64,000 nt of DNA from an uncultured Oscillospiraceae bacterium (GCA_949285935.1 CASEAH010000011.1:24651-88650), one strand, 5' to 3'. Positions 1 to 7,578 are shown, counted from the stretch's first letter. Program-made: numbers and translations. Notes: generated from the sequence alone by a model not told the origin.

Positions 1-100
1 ACAAGGCCGCCTGCTGCGCGATGGCCCGGATGGTCAACTCCTCCCGGAGATGTTCCTCGATATACTGGATTGCCTGATGAATGCTTGTTACCCAATCCAT
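1..100 (-). CDS. AraC-family transcriptional regulator, N-terminal fragment (cut by window edge)
   Basis: The reverse strand gives an ATG at 100-98 followed by 33 codons open to the window edge. The fragment reads MDWVTSIHQAIQYIEEH and then LREELTIRAIAQQAAL, the usual opening of an AraC/XylS DNA-binding domain (first helix-turn-helix). An AGAAGGA element lies about 14 nt upstream. Proteins starting directly with the HTH in this way often carry a C-terminal GyrI-like effector domain, but that part is outside the window, so this is inference. The 127 bases to the next gene (101-227) show nothing I can name. Confidence 0.75.
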   Translation of the reverse strand, partial: MDWVTSIHQAIQYIEEHLREELTIRAIAQQAAL

Positions 101-227
101 TGGTCACATCGTCCTTCTGGATCCAGCATACCGCAAATCAGCGCCCCCTGCCCGATTTTCCGTGCTTATATTTGTCCGGCGGCATTGATACGGCACCGTC
201 CTGGGGATCGCCCTTCCGGAAAACGCC

Positions 228-737
228 TTACGCTTTTTTTCGCGTCAAATAAATGCCAACGATGGCCGCGATCAGGACAATGGGAGCCAGCCTGACAAAC
301 AGCCATTCAAAAGCGTGAAAAACCGTTCCTGCAACGGCAATTTCCGGGTCACTAAAATCCCATCCCAAGTAAGGGCTGTTTACTGTGACCAAGACCGCGG
401 AAACGATCACAATCCCCGCGCATAATGTGATGAGCAGCCAATGAAGGATCACTTTTCGCATTGCCTTTCTGCGTGCAAACTGTAAGTTGATGATCTCCAG
501 CTTTTCAGAGAGTGCTTTTACGGCGTCCACCTCCGATTCCATCACAGTCTCTCCAAGCAATGTGCTCACGGGTGTCTCGAGTGCTTTCGATAGAGAGATC
601 AATAAATCAGAATCCGGGACTGACAATCCTTGCTCCCATTTGGAGATGGTTTGCCGTACCACATTCAGCTTCACGGCAAGCTCCTGTTGGGAAAGCCCCT
701 TTGATTTTCTAAGCGCTTTTATGTTTTCATTTAACAT
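228..737 (-). CDS. XRE-family regulator with C-terminal membrane anchor
   Basis: A 169-residue protein. Residues 5-60 form a Cro/CI helix-turn-helix (KGLSQQELA, VRQTISKWEQG). After a short linker there are two hydrophobic segments at about 96-118 and 145-164, ending RKKA. The arrangement is an HTH facing the cytoplasm tied to two membrane helices, common in Firmicutes. The start at 737 has AAAGGAG about 9 nt upstream. It is transcribed in the same direction as the SRPBCC gene 72 nt upstream and could be read from the same transcript. Targets and signal cannot be told from sequence. Confidence 0.85.
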   Translation of the reverse strand: MLNENIKALRKSKGLSQQELAVKLNVVRQTISKWEQGLSVPDSDLLISLSKALETPVSTLLGETVMESEVDAVKALSEKLEIINLQFARRKAMRKVILHWLLITLCAGIVIVSAVLVTVNSPYLGWDFSDPEIAVAGTVFHAFEWLFVRLAPIVLIAAIVGIYLTRKKA

Positions 738-809
738 GTGGGCTCACTCCTTTCGCTCACATTGTAGGGAGAATGGCCCATTGCCGCAAGCAACGCAGAT
801 TAACACGGC

Positions 810-1205
810 TTATTTCAGCAATTCCTTTCGCAAATCGTCCAGATATAGCTTCTGCTGCCGCTTCAGATAACCGGGAACAAAGGGGCGCATCCACCAGCGC
901 TTGGCCTTAACGGTCTCGGTGCAGGTCAGCCGGGTTCCACCCTCTGTTGCCTCAAAGAGCCCCTCCCAGGAGCCGGACATATTGCCGTTCTCCATAGTGA
1001 AAGCCCAAAAGCGAGGCGGCTCACAGGCCGCAACCGTAAAATTGGTGGTGCAGCCGCTTTTGGTGTGCTCTGCAAAACGGGCCTCGTCCAGAACTTCCAC
1101 CCGGGCCAAATCACTGCGCCAGGCGGTATGGGCAAGGTCAGTCACCGTCTGCCACACCTGCTCCACCGGGCAGGGGAAATGGACTGTCACCCTGGAAGTC
1201 GCCAT
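810..1205 (-). CDS. SRPBCC-family (START-like ligand-binding) protein
   Basis: A 131-residue single-domain protein. It opens with the characteristic strand VTVHFPCPVEQVWQTVTDL, followed by a W..D pattern and a C-terminal helix containing YLKRQQ and LDDLRKELL, as in the polyketide cyclase/SRPBCC fold. These proteins bind hydrophobic ligands; the ligand here is unknown. The start lies 4 nt downstream of the DUF3795 stop, with GGGGTGA serving as ribosome-binding site, so the two are probably co-translated as the distal genes of the operon that starts with the WYL regulator. Confidence 0.8.
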   Translation of the reverse strand: MATSRVTVHFPCPVEQVWQTVTDLAHTAWRSDLARVEVLDEARFAEHTKSGCTTNFTVAACEPPRFWAFTMENGNMSGSWEGLFEATEGGTRLTCTETVKAKRWWMRPFVPGYLKRQQKLYLDDLRKELLK

Positions 1206-1209
1206 GAGA

Positions 1210-1767
1210 TCACCCCTTCTTTGGTTTCTTGTTGAGCTTCAGGCTGATGCCCTGGCGGTCCGCCGCCTCCTGAAGCAGCTCCACAGCTGCAAGGGCCCGC
1301 TCCTTAATGGGTTGTTCGGTCAACTCCGGCCGGCTGTCCAGCGAAGTCATCACAGCGCTCAAATCTTCCAGGGGCAGGAGATACACCGCCATATTAAAAA
1401 ATGTTTTGCGGCGGCCATCGTTGTAATGGGCCAAAAGTTCATCTAAAATTGCCCGTTTTTCCTCCAACAGGGCAAGGTAAGCGTCCAGTCCCAACGCCCC
1501 GGCCTGGGCAATATCCTGCTGCCGATTCCTGTGCGGCACAAAAGAATCCCCATCGTCAAAGCCCTCGTAGCGGGGACAGGGATACTCTGGGCATTCCCAG
1601 CAAAACTGGACGCCGCCGTGTTCCAGGGAGCATTTGGCTATGGCGCAGCTCTGATTGCCTGCCCCGCCGCCGCAGCCGGGGCAGTAGCCGCCCAGGTGCA
1701 TGGAGCACAGGGTGCAGCCCAGGCCGCACAGGGAGAAGCGGGTTTCTGTACGGATAAAACCTTTTAT
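1210..1767 (-). CDS. DUF3795 cysteine-rich protein (start uncertain, possible ATA)
   Basis: The recognisable domain begins TRFSLCGLGCTLCSM and continues with GGYCPGCGGG and CWECPEYPCPRYEG, the dense cysteine pattern of DUF3795, likely metal or Fe-S binding. The reading frame is open back to an ATG at 1923, but that upstream part lies inside the preceding gene and looks non-coding (rich in R and S). A perfect GGGAGG sits at 1775-1780, directly after the upstream stop, and the in-frame codon at the right distance (1767-1765) is ATA. I therefore place the start at this ATA codon. The alternatives are the long ATG at 1923 or an internal ATG at CSMHLGG. Function is unknown. Confidence 0.7.
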   Translation of the reverse strand: MKGFIRTETRFSLCGLGCTLCSMHLGGYCPGCGGGAGNQSCAIAKCSLEHGGVQFCWECPEYPCPRYEGFDDGDSFVPHRNRQQDIAQAGALGLDAYLALLEEKRAILDELLAHYNDGRRKTFFNMAVYLLPLEDLSAVMTSLDSRPELTEQPIKERALAAVELLQEAADRQGISLKLNKKPKKG

Positions 1768-1780
1768 ACCGTTTCCTCCC

Positions 1781-2725
1781 TTAAAACCACAGCGTCTGCT
1801 CTTCCCGGAATACCGGGGTTTTCCCTTGGGCATAGGGATCGTAGCGGTTTTCGTTGCAGCCGAATTCCTGCAAAAAGCAGATCTGTCCCGCCTCATTCCA
1901 GCGGATGAGGGAGAGGCCGTCAAAGCTCTGGATCACACCATCTTCCATGGCACATCGGAAGGACCACTCCACCACGGTCTGGTCCTCTTTGTGGAAATAC
2001 TGACGGATGTTCCAGCGTTGTACCGTTCCCCGGGTGTTCCACTCATTAAACCACACCTTGATCTTCCCGCTGCCGTGATACTCCGGTCCCCAACTCTCAA
2101 TATAGACAGCATCAGGCGCAAAGAGGCCTCCAATGCCCGTGTCATCCTTGTCCAGCCACATGGAAAACCACTGCCGGATTTTGTCTTCCCGCTGTTTCTC
2201 CATTACATTTTCCATATCCACATTCTCCTGCTGCACTGCTTGGGTCATGTCCCGCAGCATCAAATATTCTGTACCCTTTTCTGCTACAATTTGAAATCCC
2301 GCCCGCTCATATAAGCGCAGCGCCGGGTTATCTTTCTGAACAGAGAGTGATGCCCGGAGATACCCGCTCTCCTGCAGCAAAAGCAGGAGGCCATTCAGCA
2401 GCCGCGTCCCGATGCCCAGCCCGCGACATTCCGGCAGCAATGAGATGGCCAGGGATGGTGTATTGCTGTCGATATGTCCATAGTCCTCCATGATACGGCA
2501 CCACGCCGCACCTGCCACTTTTCCCTCCGCCTCAGCCACCAGGCAATGGTCGCCGGGGCGTGTACCGAAGCCCGCAACATAGACCTGCAGCTCCGGCAGA
2601 TCCACCACGGACCAGGGCGGCGGCTCCACACCTTCCGGGAGATAGATGGCCTGGTAGAGAAATTCCCGCAGAAGACCGTATTCCTCCGGGCGCATCCTGC
2701 GAATGATTGCGTCTGTCTTCTTCAT
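1781..2725 (-). CDS. GNAT acetyltransferase fused to SnoaL/NTF2-like domain
   Basis: About 314 residues. The N-terminal half is a GNAT acetyltransferase (acetyl-CoA loop around CRGLGIGTRLL, then NPALRLYERAGF). The C-terminal half, from roughly residue 185, is a SnoaL/NTF2-like fold (IRQWFSMWLDKDD, LFAPDAVYIESWGPEYHG, VEWSFRCAMEDG). The start ATG at 2725 follows AAGGGCAAAG and overlaps the TGA of the GyrI-like gene by one base (TGATG), indicating translational coupling. A longer reading from 2782 would overlap the upstream gene and is rejected. Both halves occur separately in many bacteria. Substrate unknown. Confidence 0.85.
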   Translation of the reverse strand: MKKTDAIIRRMRPEEYGLLREFLYQAIYLPEGVEPPPWSVVDLPELQVYVAGFGTRPGDHCLVAEAEGKVAGAAWCRIMEDYGHIDSNTPSLAISLLPECRGLGIGTRLLNGLLLLLQESGYLRASLSVQKDNPALRLYERAGFQIVAEKGTEYLMLRDMTQAVQQENVDMENVMEKQREDKIRQWFSMWLDKDDTGIGGLFAPDAVYIESWGPEYHGSGKIKVWFNEWNTRGTVQRWNIRQYFHKEDQTVVEWSFRCAMEDGVIQSFDGLSLIRWNEAGQICFLQEFGCNENRYDPYAQGKTPVFREEQTLWF

Positions 2726-3366
2726 CACTTTGCCCTTCTGATGGGGTGACGGATAACGGTTTTCAGCCGCTCCGGCTTGCACCGCCGCACATCGCTTAAA
2801 TAAATCTCATGGTGGAACCGGCTTTCCCCGAAGTCCGCCTCATAACCCTGGGCCGTGGCATATTCTTCCATGGCGGCCACGGTGGCGGGTTCATCATCAT
2901 AGGGGCCTATGTGCATACACTGGACGCACAGGCCTTCCTCCCAGGGGAAAAACGCCACCTGGGAGAGATCCCGCTGCTTCTTTTCCGCGGCCTCCCGGAT
3001 AGCCCAGTCAAAGACCTCTTTCGTCACAAATTCCGGCAGGCGGATGAGGGAGATCCACTGAAAATCCCTTTTATGGGCGTAGTCCACCCCCTGGACGCCC
3101 TCCTGCCACCACAGACCCTCCAGGGGCGGTACCACATAGTCAAAGTAGCCCTCCGGCTTGTGCTTGCCCATCTTACTCATTTTGATGGCGAAGGCCACGG
3201 CATAAAGCATTCCCAGGGCCTGCTTGTAAGCGCCGTTTTCCTCGTTGGGATCGCCCTGGCCCCGCACTGCCAGAAAATTCATGGCGGGCACGGTGACAAT
3301 GCCCGGCGTTCTGGGCGGCAAATAGAACTCCTTATATTCTTTCTTGTAATCAAAGGGCATGGTCAT
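2725..3366 (-). CDS. GyrI-like small-molecule-binding domain protein
   Basis: 213 residues, matching the stand-alone GyrI-like family: PPRTPGIVTVPAMNFLAVRG near the start, then MLYAVAFAIKMS, EGLWWQEG and QCMHIGPYDDEPATVAAMEEY. GyrI-like folds bind or hydrolyse lipophilic cyclic molecules in related proteins; the ligand here is unknown. The ATGACC start overlaps the stop of the TfoX-N gene by four bases, so it belongs to the same co-translated operon. Two start ATGs (3366 and 3360) are possible. Confidence 0.85.
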   Translation of the reverse strand: MTMPFDYKKEYKEFYLPPRTPGIVTVPAMNFLAVRGQGDPNEENGAYKQALGMLYAVAFAIKMSKMGKHKPEGYFDYVVPPLEGLWWQEGVQGVDYAHKRDFQWISLIRLPEFVTKEVFDWAIREAAEKKQRDLSQVAFFPWEEGLCVQCMHIGPYDDEPATVAAMEEYATAQGYEADFGESRFHHEIYLSDVRRCKPERLKTVIRHPIRRAK

Positions 3367-3686
3367 TTCCTCCGCTTTTTTGGGGGATTGCTTCCCAGCG
3401 CCTCACAGGTGATGCGCGTAAGTTCCGTCATCTGTTCCCGATCCTCCACATCCTCCACCAGGAAGGAGTCTTTGGCTCCCTCATAGGGCGGGGCCTTGGG
3501 CAGGTCGGGGAATGCCGCTTCCCCCTGGGGAGTGACCTTTACAAAAAGCTGATCGTCGCAGATGACGGCAAAAAACACATTGTTGCAGTAAAGGCCGTAT
3601 TCACCGAACATTTTCCGGGTGCGGATGGCTCCGGCCTCCTGCAGCTGCTCAGCCACATAGTTCACAAAATCCGGATGAGACGCCAT
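3363..3686 (-). CDS. TfoX/Sxy N-terminal domain protein
   Basis: 107 residues with the TfoX-N signature: RTRKMFGEYGLYCNNVFFAVICDD, then LFVKVTPQG and PYEGAKDSF. Only the N-terminal domain is present; the C-terminal helix-hairpin domain of Sxy is absent, as is usual for short Firmicutes homologues found next to small-molecule-binding proteins. A consensus AGGAGG lies just inside the stop of the WYL regulator, and the next gene starts four bases before this one ends. The role is unknown; competence function should not be assumed. Confidence 0.85.
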   Translation of the reverse strand: MASHPDFVNYVAEQLQEAGAIRTRKMFGEYGLYCNNVFFAVICDDQLFVKVTPQGEAAFPDLPKAPPYEGAKDSFLVEDVEDREQMTELTRITCEALGSNPPKKRRK

Positions 3687-3687
3687 G

Positions 3688-4596
3688 TCAATTCCTCCTG
3701 TAACGGACGGCCAGTGTTTTGGTCAAATCCCTAAGTCTTTCCCGCAGCTCTTCCGGCTGCAGCAGTTCCGCCTTGTCTCCAAAGGTCAGGACCCAACTGA
3801 GTACGCTGTCCGCGTCAGGAAATCCGCCGGTAAAGCGCAGCCTGCCATCCGGCTCCATCGTGAAGCGGTCCGCACCGTACTCCTCCACCAGCCGCCAGCG
3901 ACAGGCCGGTTCAAACAGAACGGTGACCTGATATTTCACGGGAAAGACCCGTTCCGGCTCCAGGCTGGGCAGCGGTGCACAGCGAGGGGTGAAGGGTTCG
4001 CCGGTGGTAAGTTCCGTCATGCGGTTGAGTTTAAAAAGGCGGAAATCCTTCCGCATCTGGCACCAGCCCCACACATACCAGGCAGACCAGTGGAACACCA
4101 GGTAGTAGGGTTCGACGGTGCGGACCGACTCCCCTTTGGGGGAAAAATAGGTAAAATGGATGGTGCGGTGCTGCTCAATGGCCCCCTGAATGAGCTCAAT
4201 CTTTGGCGGCAGGCTGGTCTTGTACCAGGATGAGAGATCAATGAGCATGTGGGCGCCGCCGGGCACCAATCCTCCTGTCCCGGCGGACAGCTTCTCCATC
4301 AGCTGGGCATAGCGCCGGGTACCGCTGACGCTGTCCAGGCTCCGCAGCCCTGCCAGAATGGCCTGCATCTCCGGATCGGTTAGCACTGTACGATCCACCC
4401 GGTAGCCCTCCACGATGGAAATGCCGCCGCCCGCGCCCTGGGCGGTGGAGATGGGAATGCCCGCCCGGCACAGGGACTCGATGTCCCGCTGGATGGTCCG
4501 GCGGGATACCTCGAACTGCTCCGCCAGCTCCGGGGCGGTGACCTTTTCCCGTTGAAGCAGGATGGACAGGATGCCAATGAGCCGTTCCATCTTCAT
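3688..4596 (-). CDS. WYL-domain HTH transcriptional regulator (YafY type)
   Basis: About 302 residues. The N-terminal HTH (residues 1-55) has ERLIGILSILLQREKVTAPE and SRRTIQRDIESL, followed by a WYL domain containing YYLVFHWSAWYVWGW and FRLFKLNRM, and a C-terminal extension. WYL regulators sense small ligands or nucleotides. It is the first gene of a tightly packed leftward operon, so it probably controls that operon and itself. A GTG at 4605 is also possible, but ATG at 4596 has better spacing to AGGAAAGG. A perfect TATAAT (4733-4738, minus strand) and a dyad at 4745-4770 lie upstream. Confidence 0.88.
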   Translation of the reverse strand: MKMERLIGILSILLQREKVTAPELAEQFEVSRRTIQRDIESLCRAGIPISTAQGAGGGISIVEGYRVDRTVLTDPEMQAILAGLRSLDSVSGTRRYAQLMEKLSAGTGGLVPGGAHMLIDLSSWYKTSLPPKIELIQGAIEQHRTIHFTYFSPKGESVRTVEPYYLVFHWSAWYVWGWCQMRKDFRLFKLNRMTELTTGEPFTPRCAPLPSLEPERVFPVKYQVTVLFEPACRWRLVEEYGADRFTMEPDGRLRFTGGFPDADSVLSWVLTFGDKAELLQPEELRERLRDLTKTLAVRYRRN

Positions 4597-4732
4597 AGGA
4601 TGCACCGCCTTTCCTGTTTTTTGGCATGATACCGCCGCAGCGGCACCGGAGTGGAATCACGCCATGGCTTTGGGCTGCCCTGCGGGTGAGAAAACCGGCT
4701 GGGAATCAAGGTATCATCACCGTTCTGCGGCT

Positions 4733-4762
4733 ATTATACCATAAGAACGTGACAGCTGTCTG
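4733..4762 (-). promoter_or_regulatory. Promoter of the WYL-regulator operon
   Basis: On the minus strand there is a perfect TATAAT (4738-4733) preceded at 18 bp by CAGACA (4762-4757). The -35 lies inside the dyad, so a protein bound there would block or modulate this promoter. Confidence 0.6.
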
Positions 4763-4770
4763 TCATGTTC
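4745..4770. promoter_or_regulatory. Dyad operator candidate between divergent promoters
   Basis: GAACGTGACAG (4745-4755) and CTGTCATGTTC (4760-4770) are inverted repeats matching at 10 of 11 positions around a 4-nt spacer. The dyad covers the -35 region of the leftward WYL-operon promoter and ends 10 bp before the -35 of the rightward promoter. It is the natural binding site for the WYL regulator encoded next to it, by inference. Confidence 0.6.
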
Positions 4771-4779
4771 CTTTTTGCC

Positions 4780-4808
4780 TTGTGCTTTTTATAATTCTTG
4801 GGTACAAT
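4780..4808 (+). promoter_or_regulatory. Promoter of the rightward reductase-GNAT group
   Basis: TTGTGC (4780-4785), 17-bp spacer, TACAAT (4803-4808). Transcription would begin close to 4815, just upstream of the GGAGGG at 4818-4823, giving a very short leader. Confidence 0.55.
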
Positions 4809-4829
4809 AGGGGCAACGGAGGGATGGTC

Positions 4830-5360
4830 ATGGGAAAAATCGTGCTATATCTCGCCATGAGCGTGGACGGATATATTGCGGACGAGCAGGGCGGCGTGGG
4901 CTGGCTGGTGGGCGACGGCAGCAAGCCGGATGCTCCCGGCAGTTACCCGGCATTTTGGGATACGGTGGACGCCATTGTCATGGGATGGACCACCTATCAC
5001 CAGCTTGTCACGGAGCTTTCCCCGGACAGCTGGCCCTATGAAGACCGCCCCTGTTATGTGGTGACCCACCGGCAGGAAGAAGATCGGGAGGACATTTTCT
5101 TCTGGAACGGGGAGCTGACTGTCCTGGTGGACAAGCTGAAAGCGGAGCATGCGGGCAACGTCTGGATCTGCGGCGGTGCATCCGTGGCCGGGCAGCTTTT
5201 AAGAAAAGGCCTCATCGATAAACTGTGGCTGTCCATCATCCCCACAGTACTGGGCAAAGGCGTGGGGTTGTTTCCGGAGCTTCCTCAGGAACTGCCGCTG
5301 AAGCTGGTGGGAACAGAACATTGGAACGGTATCGTGGATCTGATATACGAAAAGCGGTGA
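4830..5360 (+). CDS. Dihydrofolate reductase-like (RibD C-terminal fold) protein
   Basis: 176 residues. It opens KIVLYLAMSVDGYIAD and has VMGWTTYHQL, WICGGASVAGQLL and LSIIPTVLGKG, the pattern of the RibD C-terminal/dihydrofolate reductase-like reductase family (YwjB/YyaP type). Such proteins bind NADPH and a pterin or pyrimidine; the true substrate is not known. The start at 4830 follows GGAGGG by 6 nt; ATG at 4824 is too close to it. First gene of a rightward trio, with 6 bases to the next start. Confidence 0.88.
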   Translation: MGKIVLYLAMSVDGYIADEQGGVGWLVGDGSKPDAPGSYPAFWDTVDAIVMGWTTYHQLVTELSPDSWPYEDRPCYVVTHRQEEDREDIFFWNGELTVLVDKLKAEHAGNVWICGGASVAGQLLRKGLIDKLWLSIIPTVLGKGVGLFPELPQELPLKLVGTEHWNGIVDLIYEKR

Positions 5361-5366
5361 CAAACG

Positions 5367-6116
5367 ATGCGTGATCAATTTATCAATCTGACGGAAGAAA
5401 ATCTGGCGCAGGAGCACCTGTGCTGCATCATCCGCAGCAAAAAGCCCCACCCCGGTGTGGAGACCAAGCGGGCCTGGCTCAGAGAGCGGCTGAAAGAAGG
5501 CCATGTGTTTCGCAAGCTGGACACCAAAGGTGTGGTGTTCATTGAGTACGCTCCGGTAGAGACTGCCTGGGTGCCGGTGGAGGGAGAAAACTTTCTCTAC
5601 ATCTACTGCCTGTGGGTCACCGGAGACTTCAGGGGCAAGGGATACGGCAGGCAGCTGATGGAGTACTGTCTGGCTGATGCCAGGACCAGGGGGAAATCCG
5701 GCGTGTGCATGCTGGGTGCGGAAAAGCAGAAAGCCTGGCTCTCAGACCAGGCCTTTGCGGAAAAGTATGGGTTTGAAGCGGTAGATACCACCCCGGACGG
5801 CTACCGGCTGCTGGCACTCTCCTTTGACGGAACCAAGCCCCGCTTTGCAGAGAACGTCAAACAAATGGAGATTGAACATCAGGAACTGACCATCTATTAC
5901 AGCCCCCAGTGTCCCTACATCCATCAAAGTGTGGAGCTGGTATGCAAAACTTGTCAGGAACTGGATGCCCCCTATACCCTCATTCCGGTGGATACGCTGG
6001 AAAAAGCCAAGGCTTTGCCCTGTGTGTTCAACAACTGGGCAGTATTTTATCGAGGAAAATTCATAACAGTGAATCTGATGGACGCCGCCGCGCTGAAGCG
6101 GCTTTTGAAAAGGTAA
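5367..6116 (+). CDS. GNAT acetyltransferase with YoaP-like C-terminal domain
   Basis: 249 residues. Residues 1-155 are a GNAT acetyltransferase (LWVTGDFRGKGYGRQLMEY, the acetyl-CoA loop). Residues 165-249 form a YoaP-like, thioredoxin-related domain (YYSPQCPYIHQSVEL, LPCVFNNWAVFYRGKFI). The cysteines in CPY and CKTC could be redox active. It follows the reductase-like gene by 6 nt and precedes a second GNAT gene by 8 nt, so the three are co-transcribed. Substrate unknown. Confidence 0.88.
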   Translation: MRDQFINLTEENLAQEHLCCIIRSKKPHPGVETKRAWLRERLKEGHVFRKLDTKGVVFIEYAPVETAWVPVEGENFLYIYCLWVTGDFRGKGYGRQLMEYCLADARTRGKSGVCMLGAEKQKAWLSDQAFAEKYGFEAVDTTPDGYRLLALSFDGTKPRFAENVKQMEIEHQELTIYYSPQCPYIHQSVELVCKTCQELDAPYTLIPVDTLEKAKALPCVFNNWAVFYRGKFITVNLMDAAALKRLLKR

Positions 6117-6124
6117 GGTGCGCC

Positions 6125-6568
6125 ATGGAAATCAAAAAAGTGGAAACCAATAAAAAGCAGTACCTTGATTTGCTTCTGTTGGCAGACGAGCAGGAGAACA
6201 TGATCGACCTCTATCTGGAGCGGGGAACCATGTATGTGCTGGAGGACGATGGAGTCAAGGCCGAATGTGTGGTGACTGACGAAGGCGACGGCATCCTGGA
6301 ACTGAAAAATATCGCTGTTGAGCCGGACTTTCAGGGCAAAGGCTATGGAAAAGCCCTGATGGATTACATCATCCAAGCCTACATGGGACAGTATACGGTG
6401 CTGCAGGTAGGCACCGGGGACAGCCCCTCCACCATCCCGTTTTACGAATCCTGCGGCTTTCGCAGGCACCACTTGGTCAAGAACTTTTTCACCGACCACT
6501 ACGACCATCCCATCTACGAGTGCGGGGTTCAACTGGTGGATATGGTGTATCTGCAAAGAGAACTATAA
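6125..6568 (+). CDS. GNAT family N-acetyltransferase
   Basis: 147 residues, single GNAT domain: LELKNIAVEPDFQGKGYGKAL (motif A) and IPFYESCGFRRHHLVKNFF (motif B). The start at 6125 is preceded by AGGTGCGCC after the previous stop. Homologues are annotated as general amine acetyltransferases. It closes the trio and is followed by a terminator. Confidence 0.88.
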   Translation: MEIKKVETNKKQYLDLLLLADEQENMIDLYLERGTMYVLEDDGVKAECVVTDEGDGILELKNIAVEPDFQGKGYGKALMDYIIQAYMGQYTVLQVGTGDSPSTIPFYESCGFRRHHLVKNFFTDHYDHPIYECGVQLVDMVYLQREL

Positions 6569-6572
6569 AAAG

Positions 6573-6600
6573 CGGAGTGCCTGTCGGGCGCTCCGTTTTC
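6573..6600 (+). terminator. Rho-independent terminator after GNAT gene
   Basis: CGGAGTGCC (6573-6581) pairs with GGCGCTCCG (6587-6595), one G-T pair, 5-nt loop, then TTTTC. Confidence 0.75.
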
Positions 6601-6606
6601 TGCTAC

Positions 6607-6845
6607 TTATCCTTCGGTCTGCTGTGCAAGAAATGCTTCTATGGCCTCTGCTGCTCCTCCGCAGTGATGGCGGCCGAAGGATCGCCCTTCTGCTGGCCGT
6701 AATTGTCCAACCGGGCGTGGTTGCCGCCCTCAATCTCTACAATGTTTTCCGTGTAGCCGATGTGGTCCTCCACGCTCTGGTTGAGGGAACCGCAGTTGGT
6801 CAGGGTATCTTCATCCGGATAATTGCCATCGATGTGGGGCCCATC
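6607..6845 (-). pseudogene. Relic of an alpha/beta hydrolase (C-terminal part only)
   Basis: The minus strand translates to GNYPDEDTL, then ENIVEIEGGNHARLDNYGQQ and KGDPSAAITAEEQQR, the hallmark C-terminus of the dienelactone-hydrolase-like alpha/beta hydrolases, including the catalytic His in GGNHA. After EEQQR the frame meets TAG, while the +1 frame continues EAIEAFLAQQTEG to a TAA at 6609-6607, so a frameshift breaks it. No Ser-nucleophile half is present upstream. The remaining bases to 7109 hold no recognisable gene. Confidence 0.65.
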
Positions 6846-7109
6846 AGAGTGAGTCCGTCGACCTGGCGAGGATGGTCTGAGGAAAACCTGGATGCCATGG
6901 CGCCGCCCTCCGAATGCCGGCTATGCAAAAGAGTGCGTATTCCCCTCTAAATTCGGTGCGGCTGGTGGCACGCTGCGGAGTGGAAAACCAAACCCATGCC
7001 CTGTCCCCGAAGATAGAAGCATTTTTCAAGGGTGAAAAAGGGCGGCAGGTATTATCCGGCAGAAAAGACAACAGGGAAAGGAAACCGTAAAACAGGAACA
7101 ATACACATG

Positions 7110-7135
7110 GGGGGTGTATCAAACGATACGCCCCC
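7110..7135. other. Stable hairpin downstream of small membrane-protein gene
   Basis: GGGGGTGTATC (7110-7120) and GATACGCCCCC (7125-7135) form an 11-bp stem with a 4-nt loop. It lies just past the end of the leftward gene at 7149, but neither side has a strong T run, so terminator function is uncertain. Confidence 0.5.
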
Positions 7136-7148
7136 TTCTGTCATATAT

Positions 7149-7403
7149 TTATTCACCCTGTCCGTCAATGTGCCGCAGCAGCTCGGATATAACATAAGTT
7201 GCTGCGGTTGAAATGACCGCACCAATACAGCACGCGGGGAGCCAACGCATGGCATCCATTATTTCTCTTTGAGCTTCATAATCATTGGTAGTATAACTGC
7301 TATTGCTTTTAAAAAAAAGAATAATCGTAATGATCCACAAGATTACAGATAGAATTGGGAAAATATATTTCCATAAATTATCTCCAAATTTGCTTTCTTT
7401 CAC
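7149..7403 (-). CDS. Small two-helix membrane protein, unknown function
   Basis: About 84 residues with two hydrophobic segments (YIFPILSVILWIITIILFF and LPACCIGAVISTAATYVI) separated by a polar stretch, and a charged tail. I do not recognise the family. The GTG at 7403 has GAGGTG 7 nt upstream and is preferred; an ATG at 7424 would give 91 residues. Base composition is AT-richer than its neighbours, hinting at recent acquisition. It stands alone between the hydrolase relic and the transketolase pair. Confidence 0.5.
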   Translation of the reverse strand: MKESKFGDNLWKYIFPILSVILWIITIILFFKSNSSYTTNDYEAQREIMDAMRWLPACCIGAVISTAATYVISELLRHIDGQGE

Positions 7404-7537
7404 CGCTGTGCACCTCATTTCCAATCGTGCTTGTTGGTAATAGAAACATCATGGTCAAAAGGTCAAATTCGCTTTTTACAAATCATCCATGTATGCAAAG
7501 CCACTGGGCGAATGGCCATATGCGGCAGAAATTAAAG

Positions 7538-7564
7538 CCCCCGGAGCCGCAGTGACCCCGGGGG
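7538..7564 (-). terminator. Terminator of the transketolase operon
   Basis: CCCCCGG (7538-7544) pairs with CCGGGGG (7558-7564); on the minus strand the stem is followed by CTTTAATTT. It lies 15 nt past the stop of the C-terminal subunit. Confidence 0.6.
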
Positions 7565-7578
7565 TAAGGAAGACAAAA

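Noticed and set aside
1700-2314. Plus-strand frame across the GNAT-SnoaL gene
   Set aside because: It lies opposite a clear GNAT/SnoaL protein and shows no domain.
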